A stretch of 64,000 nt of DNA. Origin: SKLM01 sp964514285 (lineage in GTDB: Bacteria; Chloroflexota; Anaerolineae; B4-G1). Position 1 is the first letter of the stretch. Each line of letters begins with the position of its first letter. The notes under the pieces were generated by a model. The model saw nothing but the letters and a program-made list of their open reading frames with translations. It did not search any database and was not told the DNA's origin. Below are positions 42,976-50,571 of the stretch, piece after piece. The stretch covers positions 1 to 64,000 of the forward strand of contig CAZEQC010000013.1 of NCBI GenBank assembly GCA_964514285.1. Direction: 5' to 3'. The position numbers were made by a program, and so were the translations under genes.

Positions 42976-44708
42976 GATCCTGCCTCCGCCAACATCGCGT
43001 CTCCCTCCGGCGGGACGCCCAGGACGGTGAACAACCGCGTCGCCAGCCGCTGGAACGTCGGCGCCGCCGTCTGCGACCCCCATTGTGAGGTCTGGGGACG
43101 ATCCAGTCGGACCAGGATCACCAGGGCCGGGTCCGGCACCGGGCCAAAGCCCACGAAGCTCGCGATGGTCCACTCGTCATCGTAGCCGCCAGGGACGGGG
43201 ATCTGAGCTGTGCCGGTCTTACCGGCCACCCGGTATCCCGCCACCTGAGCCTTCGTCGCCCCCCTCTCGACGACGTGCACCAGCATCTCGGTAAGCGTGC
43301 GCGCGGTCTCCGGGTCGATCACCCGTTCCTCCAAGACCGGATGGAAGACCGACTCGGCACCATCAGACGCCAAGCGGCGATTGACGATGTGGGGCCGCAG
43401 GCGATTGCCGTCATTGGCCACGGTGGCTACCGCAGTGACCATCTGCAGCGGGGTCACCGCCAAGCCCTGCCCAAAGGCGTTGGTCCCCAGATTCGAGACA
43501 CTCCACTGCTCAACGTCCTCCGGGAGCGGCACCTGCCCCGCCACCTCCCCGGCCAGATCGACGCCGGTCGGGTCGCCGAAACCAAAGTCCTGCACATAGC
43601 GGTAGAAGATGTCCGGCCCCATCATACTGCTCAGCCAGGCCGCGCCCACGTTGAGCGACTCGACGAGGATGTCTTCCACCGATTGAATCCCGTAACTCCC
43701 ATACTCCGCGTTATGAATCGGGTGTCCGCCGACCTCAATCCAGCCCTGGTCGTCATAGGTCGTGTCCGGCGTCACCATCCCGGCGTCGAGCGCCGCAGCC
43801 ACGGTCATGATCTTAAACACGGATCCCGGCTCATACTGTTGGCTCACCGCCGGATCGTCGAACAACACCGGATTTGTGTCGGCAAGTCGAGCGTAGTTCT
43901 CCGGATGGTAGCTGGGCAGGCTGGCCATGCCGAGGATCCCAAACGTCTCCGGCTCCATAACGATGATCGTCCCCGCCTCAGCCTGATACGTCTCCAGCGC
44001 CCGCGCCAACTCGGCCTCGACCAGCCCCTGCACCGTGCGGTCCAGCGTCAGCTCCAGATCCACACCCCGGCGAGGGAACTCCCCCGTGATGGGCTCCCAG
44101 GGGATTGGCGCGCTCCCCGGATCCAGGGGGCCCTCCCACTCCACCGGTTCGGGCTGAAGGATGGTGTTGTAGAAGCCCTCCACGCCGTAGAAGCCCGTCA
44201 TCGGGGTGGCGAACCCCAGGGTGTGGGAGGCCATCGCGTCCTCGGGATAGGCGCGCTTCCAGAGGGGCTTGACGGTAACGCCGCTGATCTCCAGGTCGAC
44301 CACCTGATCACAGACCTCCTGGGAGACGGGCTGGGCGATGCGAATCCACTGTCGGTAGTTGCCATACTCATTGCGGCTGCTCAGTTGATCCAACAAGTGC
44401 GAGGCGGGCATATGCAACACCGCAGCCAACTCCTCCGCCGCTCCTTGTCTATCCCGCACCGATACTGGCGCCGCATCGACGGCATACCGCAGGTCGTTAC
44501 CGGCCAACAGATAGCCATTCCGGTCACGGATCACACCCCGCGGGGGTTGGTCCATCCTGATAGAGCGCACCTGCTGCTCCCTGGCCCACTTGACGTAGAA
44601 ATCGTGCTCCACAATCTGGACCTTGACCAGCTGTACAACCGTGAAGAACACGTATGCTACCAGCAACGTGATCAGTAGACGCAGCCTTCGCTTTGGTCCT
44701 TCAGCCAT
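42972..44708 (-). CDS. ftsI: Penicillin-binding protein 3-type transpeptidase FtsI
   Basis: Septal peptidoglycan D,D-transpeptidase, 578 aa. An N-terminal membrane helix (about 10-30) is followed by a dimerisation domain with PPRGVIRDRNGYLLA (about 55-69). The transpeptidase domain has the active serine in YEPGSVFKIMT (about residue 296), SLNVGAAW (about 350) and KTGTAQIP (about 496). No PASTA domain is present. The ATG at 44708 has GGAG 6 bases upstream. It sits between ftsL and murF, each with short spacing. Confidence 0.95.
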   Translation of the reverse strand: MAEGPKRRLRLLITLLVAYVFFTVVQLVKVQIVEHDFYVKWAREQQVRSIRMDQPPRGVIRDRNGYLLAGNDLRYAVDAAPVSVRDRQGAAEELAAVLHMPASHLLDQLSSRNEYGNYRQWIRIAQPVSQEVCDQVVDLEISGVTVKPLWKRAYPEDAMASHTLGFATPMTGFYGVEGFYNTILQPEPVEWEGPLDPGSAPIPWEPITGEFPRRGVDLELTLDRTVQGLVEAELARALETYQAEAGTIIVMEPETFGILGMASLPSYHPENYARLADTNPVLFDDPAVSQQYEPGSVFKIMTVAAALDAGMVTPDTTYDDQGWIEVGGHPIHNAEYGSYGIQSVEDILVESLNVGAAWLSSMMGPDIFYRYVQDFGFGDPTGVDLAGEVAGQVPLPEDVEQWSVSNLGTNAFGQGLAVTPLQMVTAVATVANDGNRLRPHIVNRRLASDGAESVFHPVLEERVIDPETARTLTEMLVHVVERGATKAQVAGYRVAGKTGTAQIPVPGGYDDEWTIASFVGFGPVPDPALVILVRLDRPQTSQWGSQTAAPTFQRLATRLFTVLGVPPEGDAMLAEAGS

Positions 44709-44723
44709 GACGCACTCCGATTC

Positions 44724-45047
44724 CTAGTCCGACCCCATCAAGAACTCCACTTGCTCCGCCGGCACGAAGCCGAGCGCCTGGGCCCGCTCCACAAGCCGGG
44801 GGTAAGCGCTGACCTCCGCGATCTCCACCTCCAGCTGCTCATTCTCGCGCTGGAGGCGAAAGATTGCCGTCTGCAGCTGCTCGATGCGACGCCCTCGAGC
44901 AGCCGTTCGGCCGACGAGCCCCAGGTAGAGAGCCGCCACCAGCGTCAGCACGCCGACGATGGTGGTCAACAACACGACCGGCCGAGAGTCCAACTCGAGC
45001 CATCCCCGCTTCACACCGTGGGTGGCCCACTCCAGAAAATCAGACAT
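44724..45047 (-). CDS. ftsL: FtsL-like septum formation protein
   Basis: A 107-aa bitopic protein: a short cytoplasmic tail, a membrane helix (about 23-48, VVLLTTIVGVLTLVAALYLGLV) and an extracytoplasmic leucine-zipper coiled coil (about 50-85). It ends with VERAQALGFVPAEQVEFL, typical of FtsL/DivIC proteins. The ATG at 45047 follows AAGGAG by 5 bases. Its place between rsmH and ftsI supports FtsL rather than DivIC, though sequence alone cannot separate the two. Confidence 0.85.
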   Translation of the reverse strand: MSDFLEWATHGVKRGWLELDSRPVVLLTTIVGVLTLVAALYLGLVGRTAARGRRIEQLQTAIFRLQRENEQLEVEIAEVSAYPRLVERAQALGFVPAEQVEFLMGSD

Positions 45048-45116
45048 CTGTTCTCCTTGGCGGACTCCTGCTCCAGGCCTCGCCAACCCTTGGCAGAGGT
45101 CGGAAATGACGACGCA

Positions 45117-46043
45117 TCACCGCTTCCGCTCCGCGACTCGGAGCCGAGCCGAACGAGAGCGCGGGTTGGCCTCCGCCTCCTCCTCGGTTGGTCGGATGGG
45201 CTTCCGCGTGATCACGTCGAGCGACGCCTGATGGTCGCACGTACAGATGGGCAGCTCCCGCGGGCAGATGCAGTCTTTGCTCTCGCGGCGCATGAAGCGC
45301 TTGACGATACGATCCTCCAACGAGTGAAACGCTATCACGGCCAGCCGTCCGCCGGGCGCCAGCAGCTCTACGGCCTGGGGCAAGGCCGCCTCCAGGGTCG
45401 CCAATTCATCGTTGACCGCGATCCGCAAGGCCTGAAAGGTGAGCGTCGCCGGATGGAGCCGGCCCCGCCGACGTCCTACCGTCTCCTCCAAGACCTGAAC
45501 CAGCTCGCCGGTGGTATGGAGCGGACGCGCCTCGACGATGGCCCTGGCAATGCGACGCGACTGCCTCTCCTCGCCGTAATGGTAGAGGAGATCTGCCAGC
45601 TCCTCGGCCGAGAGCTGGTTGACCAGATCGGCGGCGGTCGGGTCGTTCGACGTGGGATCAAATCGCATATCCAACGGACCGTCGGCCATAAACGAGAAGC
45701 CGCGATCAGCGTCGGCCAGCTGGAGCGACGACAGGCCAAGATCAAGGAGGACGCCGTCCACCGGAACGACATCGTTGCTCCGCGCCACCTCCATCAACCG
45801 CCCAAAGGAGGCGTGCACGAGCAGGGCCCGGTCGCCATATGGTTCCAGCCGATCCGCGGCGATCTCAAGCGCTGCTGGGTCTCGATCGAGACCCACCAAG
45901 AGCCCGTCGGGAGCGGAGGCGGCCAGAATCTCGCAAGCGTGTCCCCCTCCCCCCACCGTGCCATCGATGATGCGCACGCCGGGCTCCACCTGAAGGCCCT
46001 CGATCACCTCATCCAACAGAACCGGAACGTGGGTCTCCTCCAT
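45117..46043 (-). CDS. rsmH: 16S rRNA (cytosine-N4) methyltransferase RsmH
   Basis: Methylates C1402 of 16S rRNA. ETHVPVLLDEVIEGL starts the protein; IIDGTVGGGGHACEIL with GLDRDP (about 25-55) is the SAM site; GVLLDLGLSSLQL and PLDMRFD (about 95-120), TFQALRIAVNDEL (about 225) and GGRLAVIAFHSLEDRIVKRFM (about 250) are family motifs. At 308 aa the length is normal. It is the second gene of the dcw cluster, 143 bases after mraZ. Confidence 0.96.
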   Translation of the reverse strand: MEETHVPVLLDEVIEGLQVEPGVRIIDGTVGGGGHACEILAASAPDGLLVGLDRDPAALEIAADRLEPYGDRALLVHASFGRLMEVARSNDVVPVDGVLLDLGLSSLQLADADRGFSFMADGPLDMRFDPTSNDPTAADLVNQLSAEELADLLYHYGEERQSRRIARAIVEARPLHTTGELVQVLEETVGRRRGRLHPATLTFQALRIAVNDELATLEAALPQAVELLAPGGRLAVIAFHSLEDRIVKRFMRRESKDCICPRELPICTCDHQASLDVITRKPIRPTEEEAEANPRSRSARLRVAERKR

Positions 46044-46186
46044 CTAGCGCCGACTCCTCATCCGACCAGCATCCACAACCAACCTCCACCCCACAGCTAC
46101 GTCCGGCAGCGCCCCATCACCAGGTCGACTCCCTTAGTCGCGGCGTCTCTGCCCCGACGGAGACGACACAGACCGACCCTCAACCA

Positions 46187-46615
46187 TCAGATACCCAGTG
46201 CTGCCAAGCCCTCAACGTCGAGATCATCCCCCTCCACCCGCTCCCGCTCGCCCTGCCAGGCCTCAGTGCTCCAGATCTCGATGTAGTTGTTGAGACCGGC
46301 GACGACGACCTCGCCGTCGAGGCCGGCATACTCACGTAAACGCGGGGGAATGAGAACACGGCCCTGTTTGTCCGGAGAGACCTTGGAGGCGCTGGCGAAG
46401 AGGAACCGCCTGAAGGCACGCGCCCGGCGGTCCGTCATCGGCAGATCGCTCACCCGCGACGAGAGCTGCTCCCACTCGTCCATGGGAAACATCGCCAGGC
46501 AACGATCCATTCCCCGGGTGACCACCAAGCTCGTATCGACATCAGCACGGAACTTGGCGGGAATGGTCAACCGCCCCTTGCCGTCAAGCGTATGGACGAA
46601 CTCGCCCAGAAACAT
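46187..46615 (-). CDS. mraZ: Transcriptional regulator MraZ
   Basis: DNA-binding regulator of the dcw cluster, made of two SpoVT/AbrB-like repeats: MFLGEFVHTLDGKGRLTIPAKFR (residues 1-23) and ASKVSPDKQGRVLIPPRLREYAGL (about 76-99). The ATG at 46615 gives the canonical MFLGE start and 142 aa; the frame extends to 46684 without signals. Upstream are regularly spaced GTGG(G) boxes just after a TATAAT -10, as expected for MraZ autoregulation. Confidence 0.96.
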   Translation of the reverse strand: MFLGEFVHTLDGKGRLTIPAKFRADVDTSLVVTRGMDRCLAMFPMDEWEQLSSRVSDLPMTDRRARAFRRFLFASASKVSPDKQGRVLIPPRLREYAGLDGEVVVAGLNNYIEIWSTEAWQGERERVEGDDLDVEGLAALGI

Positions 46616-46670
46616 GCCGTTGGAATCCCCACCTGAGTCCATTAGAGGAGCAAAGGACTGGGACGCCCCC

Positions 46671-46710
46671 CCACTTCGCCCCACTTCCCACCACAGTCCC
46701 CCACATTATA
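46671..46710 (-). promoter_or_regulatory. dcw promoter -10 and probable MraZ operator
   Basis: On the minus strand a perfect -10 TATAAT (46710-46705) is followed directly by GTGG boxes starting at 46704, 46694, 46684 and 46675, a spacing of 10, 10 and 9 bases. Three of the four read GTGGG. MraZ is known to bind arrays of TGGGN-type boxes with about 10-base spacing near its own promoter. No good -35 is visible. Confidence 0.7.
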
Positions 46711-46823
46711 CAGCATGCTGGGAGCTTTTGCTAGTCTTTTCCCGTGTTTTTCGAGGCTTTGGCGTAAACTTTAAGGTTCTCTAAGACATCCCTCCTCGGA
46801 CGAGCCTCGCAATCGAACGCAGA

Positions 46824-46849
46824 GACCGCCCGGCAGCTGCCGGGCGGTC
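46824..46849. terminator. Perfect 26-bp palindrome, possible transcription terminator
   Basis: GACCGCCCGGCAG is followed directly by its exact reverse complement. It lies 82 bases past the stop of the beta-helix lipoprotein gene and upstream of the dcw promoter. It lacks a T tract on either strand, so Rho-independent termination is uncertain; a protein-binding site is an alternative. Confidence 0.45.
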
Positions 46850-46930
46850 AACGACGGATCAGGGTTGTGAGAGAGGGAAACCGCTAGGGTACGTCACAAT
46901 GCACAGGCCGCCTGGGCCAACGTGCATCGC

Positions 46931-47872
46931 TCATTGGCGCGAATCCCTGATATCCTGCTCAGAGTTATCACGACAGTCATTGTCGGATAGCTCCGCCGTG
47001 GAGGAGGCCCCGACCGTGATGCCGATCTTGTTGTTGGAGCAGGTGTTGCCATACCCCTGGCCACCGCCGTTCTCCACGTAAGCGATGCCATAGTCGTTGT
47101 CGTTGCATACGTTCCGCTCCAACGTCGGCTTGGCCTCGACCGCCACCCCAATACCGATCTTGTTGCCGGTGCACTCATTCTCGCTAGCCAACCCTCTGCC
47201 CAGGTCCATATAGCCGATGCCCACCACGGCGTTATCGGAGCAGATGTTTCCCCGCAGCTCGGGCTGAGCCTGCTGCTCCACCAGGAAGCCGGTGTTGTCG
47301 TTGTCCACCGCCTCACAACCCTCCACCGTACCCCGGGAGGATCCCTTGAAGCGCAGCCCGGCTCTGTTCCCTTTCCCCTCCTCATAGACAGCCCCGGTGA
47401 AGCGGCAGTCGAGAAACTCGCCGATGCCCTTCTCAACCACCACCACGTCGGCCATCTGGCTGCCGTCGTGGCGAAAGGTGACCCCCTCCGCCCCGAACGA
47501 GCCGGACCCGCTGAAGTTGATCACGTGGCTCGGAGACCCAGACACGATCTCCGTCTCGTCCATGCCGGCGCCGACGAGTTTTAGCGACGTCTTGATCTCC
47601 AGCCCTCTCACCAGGCGGTAGGTCCCGGGGCCGAGGGTGATCGTCGCCCGGGGTGACGCGGCCGCGACAGCCTCCTCTATCGTCAAGTAGTCGCCGCTGC
47701 CATCGACCGCCACGTAGATCTCGTCGGTCGGCGCCGCTGAAGGCGCCTCCGTCGGCTCGGCCGTTGCGGTCGGCGCCGGGATCGACGCCGAGCTGCACGC
47801 CGAAAGGGCCACGACGGCGAGTAGACCAATCAATAGCATGCCAATTCTCTTCATCTCCGTCCTTGTCATCAC
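46931..47872 (-). CDS. Secreted lipoprotein with right-handed beta-helix domain
   Basis: A 313-aa extracytoplasmic lipoprotein. A type II signal peptide with lipobox LSAC (Cys at about residue 26) is followed by a short Pro/Thr/Ala linker (about 32-48). Then YVAVDGSGDYLTIEEAV with TITLGPGTYRL (about 53-85) opens a pectate-lyase-like beta-helix with repeated NxC/GNxC and (I/V)G(I/Y)xV turns to the C-terminus. The family includes carbohydrate-binding or -cleaving proteins; no catalytic residues are assignable. The start may be the ATG at 47872 or 47854. Confidence 0.75.
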   Translation of the reverse strand: MMTRTEMKRIGMLLIGLLAVVALSACSSASIPAPTATAEPTEAPSAAPTDEIYVAVDGSGDYLTIEEAVAAASPRATITLGPGTYRLVRGLEIKTSLKLVGAGMDETEIVSGSPSHVINFSGSGSFGAEGVTFRHDGSQMADVVVVEKGIGEFLDCRFTGAVYEEGKGNRAGLRFKGSSRGTVEGCEAVDNDNTGFLVEQQAQPELRGNICSDNAVVGIGYMDLGRGLASENECTGNKIGIGVAVEAKPTLERNVCNDNDYGIAYVENGGGQGYGNTCSNNKIGITVGASSTAELSDNDCRDNSEQDIRDSRQ

Positions 47873-47982
47873 CTACTTACCTCTCCAGTTACCTCTCCAA
47901 AGCACCTCTGCCGGTGCCTCGCTGCTCCTTTCATGTTACCAAATTCGTTATCATTCGCCAGCCTACGGCGAGCAGGAGGCAG

Positions 47983-48128
47983 GGCAATCGCATTTGGAGG
48001 ATTGGGTCGACTGTGGGCTGCTTGCTGCGCCCCTCTGCTCGCTCTGGATCGCCAGATCCAGAGTTTAGTCCCACTCACGGCCTGGATCTGGCGATCCAGG
48101 CTGAGCGAAGATGCCAAATGCGATTACC
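47983..48128. repeat. 146-bp palindromic repeat element
   Basis: The outer arms GGCAATCGCATTTGG (47983-47997) and the complement of 48114-48128 match at 14 of 15. Inside are two hairpins: CTCTGGATC/GATCCAGAG with loop GCCA (48042-48063) and GCCTGGATC/GATCCAGGC with loop TGGC (48080-48101). The hairpins are inverted copies of each other, so their loops are complementary. No coding sequence lies within. It is probably a REP/MITE-like element. Confidence 0.7.
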
Positions 48129-48244
48129 CTGGAGCAGGAGGGTAGAGTAGACGCGGAGACGGGCAACAGCGCGGCGCGTGAGGGGACAGGGGCAGACAGG
48201 CCGCAGCGCAGGCCGGCTGGGAGCGGCTTGAGCTGAAGGTTTCC

Positions 48245-49417
48245 TCAGAAGTCGACGGTCTCTCCGGTGTAGGCGCAGAGAAAGAGCCGACGGAGATCGG
48301 GATAGGAGGGCGAGCGTGGCGCCGTGACCATCTGGGTGTCGGTGAAGGCATCGTCGATCAACTTCTCTACCTGCGCCTCGTACTGTTCGCGCTCCAGCCC
48401 CAGATCGGCGACGCTGAGGGGACTGCCAACCTTGGCCATCAGACGGCGCACCTCGCGGGCCAGCGCACAGGCCCCCTCCTGGGCGCCAGCCGCGGCGAAG
48501 CCAAGCCGCTGCGCCAGCTCGGCGCACCGCTCCGGGGCCTCGCGGGCCGCGAACTCGATGACATACGGCAGACAGAGAGCCACCGCACGGCCGTGGGGCA
48601 CGTCGAAGCTGGCACCGAGGGCGTGCCCCATCGCGTGGGCCATAGAGGCCATGGCGTTGCCAAAGCCGAGGCCGGCGGCCGTGGCCGCGTGGTGCATCCG
48701 CTCTCGGGCCTCCATGTCGCTCCCATCCGCCACGGCGCGGGGCAGGTATCGGAAGACGTCGCGGGCCGCCTGGAGACAGAGCCCATCGGTCAGGTCGGTG
48801 TGCCAGGTGGAGACATAGCCCTCTATGGCGTGGGTGAGGGCGTCGAGGCCGGTGTCGGCCGTCAGACGAGGCGGCATGCCCGCGGCCATCTCCGGGTCCA
48901 CGATCGCCACGTCGGCCACATTCTCCCGATTGCCGAGCCCCATCTTCCGCTGCTCGTCGGTGTCGGTGAGCACGATGCCCCACGTGACCTCGGCCCCGGT
49001 GCCGCTGGTGGTGGGAACCGTGATCAGACGCGCCTTCTGACGTAGCCCCAGGTCGATGAAGGGGTTGATCTCGGCGGCCTCCAGATCCGGGCGTTCGTAG
49101 AGCACCCAGATCGCCTTCGCCGCGTCCATCGGGGACCCGCCACCGAGACCGACGATCCAATCGGGCTCCACGCCCCGCGCCACGTCCACACCGTGCCGGA
49201 CGGTCTGGAGGCTGGGCTCGGGCTCGACGGCGGAGAAGAGATGAGGCTCTATGCCCGTCGCGTCGAGGCGCGCTGTGACCCGATCGACCAGGCCCAACGC
49301 GAGCAGCGTGGCGTCGGTGACGACCAAGGCGCGGGAGGTCCGCCATCCACGCAGCTCGGCGAGGGCGTCCAGTGCGCCCTCGCCAAACACAATCTGGGGA
49401 GAGACGAAGTGCCACAT
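48245..49417 (-). CDS. Iron-containing alcohol dehydrogenase
   Basis: A group III (Fe-dependent) NAD(P)-linked alcohol dehydrogenase, 390 aa. The dinucleotide motif GLGGGSPMDAAKAI is at about residues 92-105 and PTTSGTGAEVT at about 137. The metal-binding Asp and His are in DTGLDALTHAIEGYVS (about 192-207) and MAHAMGHALGASFDVPHG (about 258-275). Natural substrate unknown (short alcohol or aldehyde). The ATG at 49417 lies 6 bases after GGAG, which overlaps the stop region of the SCP2 gene, so the pair is probably coupled. Confidence 0.92.
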   Translation of the reverse strand: MWHFVSPQIVFGEGALDALAELRGWRTSRALVVTDATLLALGLVDRVTARLDATGIEPHLFSAVEPEPSLQTVRHGVDVARGVEPDWIVGLGGGSPMDAAKAIWVLYERPDLEAAEINPFIDLGLRQKARLITVPTTSGTGAEVTWGIVLTDTDEQRKMGLGNRENVADVAIVDPEMAAGMPPRLTADTGLDALTHAIEGYVSTWHTDLTDGLCLQAARDVFRYLPRAVADGSDMEARERMHHAATAAGLGFGNAMASMAHAMGHALGASFDVPHGRAVALCLPYVIEFAAREAPERCAELAQRLGFAAAGAQEGACALAREVRRLMAKVGSPLSVADLGLEREQYEAQVEKLIDDAFTDTQMVTAPRSPSYPDLRRLFLCAYTGETVDF

Positions 49418-49419
49418 CG

Positions 49420-49827
49420 TCAGCTCCAGTCGGTGGGGACCTCGGCGCAGCAGGCGATGATCTCCTGAGCCGCCTTGGGGTAACGCATGATCTTCACCAT
49501 ATTGCCAGAGAGCTTGAGCCGACGGGTCATCATGCCACGAATGGGGTCCAGTTTCCCCTCGATGACCTTGCGCCAGACGCTGAAGGGAGCACGGATGACG
49601 AATTCGGCATCTCGCTCGTCCTCGCTCCCCACGCGCGCCGCCCCGGTGCTCTTGCCGTGGCGGAGGCCGAGGAAGAGGTAGGCGGTCTCCGGGTGCGCTT
49701 CGTCGGCCTCCACGACGAAGACGAAATCCCCCTCCCAATCCTTGGCCGAGCGTTCATACGATGCGCTCTGGTTGAGTCGATCACCCAGCCCCTTGATCCA
49801 GGCATCAGACGGGAATGTGAAGCCCAT
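49420..49827 (-). CDS. SCP2 sterol-transfer-family protein
   Basis: A 135-aa single-domain protein resembling the SCP2 lipid-binding fold: FPSDAWIKGLGDRLNQS, a hydrophobic strand GDFVFVVEAD, FVIRAPFSVWRKVIEGKLDPIRGMMTRRLKLSGN with the typical GKLD..RGMM..L.GN pattern (about 79-112), and a C-terminal helix. Such proteins bind lipids or acyl groups. It is cotranscribed with the alcohol dehydrogenase (2-base spacing), suggesting a hydrophobic substrate, which is inference only. Confidence 0.78.
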   Translation of the reverse strand: MGFTFPSDAWIKGLGDRLNQSASYERSAKDWEGDFVFVVEADEAHPETAYLFLGLRHGKSTGAARVGSEDERDAEFVIRAPFSVWRKVIEGKLDPIRGMMTRRLKLSGNMVKIMRYPKAAQEIIACCAEVPTDWS

Positions 49828-49848
49828 CGCTCCTCCTCGTCGACCGCG

Positions 49849-50067
49849 CTACGAGGCGGTCTTCCGTAGGCTATCGACCAGTTTCAGCGTACCCAACACG
49901 CTGAGCGTCAGCTTGATCATATCTCCCGGCTCGAGAGAGGGGAGGTCGACCTCCCCCTCCTCCGCAAGCTCTTCGTCGACCGATCGCAAGTAGAGCTGAG
50001 CGGCCAAGACGCCGACCACCCCGCCGATCAGACCGCCGATCACCATCACGCGCGTTCGTACGTTCAT
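49849..50067 (-). CDS. Small membrane protein of unknown function
   Basis: The 72-aa product has one N-terminal membrane helix (about 7-27, VMVIGGLIGGVVGVLAAQLYL), an acidic stretch EELAEEGEVD, and a second helical segment MIKLTLSVLGTLKLVDSL. GAGGAG precedes the ATG. It is 21 bases from the SCP2 start, so it is likely in the same operon. I do not recognise a family. Confidence 0.65.
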   Translation of the reverse strand: MNVRTRVMVIGGLIGGVVGVLAAQLYLRSVDEELAEEGEVDLPSLEPGDMIKLTLSVLGTLKLVDSLRKTAS

Positions 50068-50148
50068 CGAATCGCCTCCTCTTTTGCCATTTGCACTCTC
50101 TGCATCGGATTATCGGTTTTCCGCGCTGTTCGCCATCGCAGCCGTGGT

Positions 50149-50439
50149 TCAGCGCTCACGCCTCCGCAGGGCGCCAAGCCAGCCCTCCACGGTCGCGAAA
50201 GCCGTGTGCACGGCGATGACGGGCTTGGCCGCCGCGTCCATCGCCTGCTCGACGTAGGAGAGCCCGAGCATCACGTAGCCCCGGACGCTGCGGAGCCAGG
50301 TCGGTGCGTTGCGATGCTGTCGGAGCCGCCAGACACCGTAGACCAGGGCGCCAAACAGCGCCAGGGGAATCAGGGCGAAGATAAAGGCCTCCGCCGCCAG
50401 AAGGATCACCGAGATGTCACGCAGGACGTTCATCGTCAC
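50149..50439 (-). CDS. Small membrane protein of unknown function
   Basis: The 96-aa product has a long hydrophobic helix (about 9-38, ISVILLAAEAFIFALIPLAL), a basic segment WRLRQHRNAPTW, and a second, amphipathic segment to the C-terminus. It is preceded by a promoter located in the 3' end of mfd and is upstream of the 72-aa membrane protein gene. No family is recognised. Confidence 0.65.
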   Translation of the reverse strand: MTMNVLRDISVILLAAEAFIFALIPLALFGALVYGVWRLRQHRNAPTWLRSVRGYVMLGLSYVEQAMDAAAKPVIAVHTAFATVEGWLGALRRRER

Positions 50440-50542
50440 AGACTCCTCATCGCGCTAGACCAGCAAGCCAAACGATCCGGGGCCCCTCGGACGCGTCTGC
50501 GCGGCGCGTCCCTCCAGCGGCCCTGGCTGCCCTCCAGAGGTC

Positions 50543-50571
50543 AGTATAACCTCTCGCGTCGCATCCGTCAA
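50543..50571 (-). promoter_or_regulatory. Promoter overlapping the 3' end of mfd
   Basis: The minus strand has -35 TTGACG (50571-50566) and -10 TATACT (50548-50543) spaced by 17 bases. The -35 overlaps the mfd stop region. It would drive the small membrane protein, SCP2 and alcohol dehydrogenase genes independently of mfd. Confidence 0.7.
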
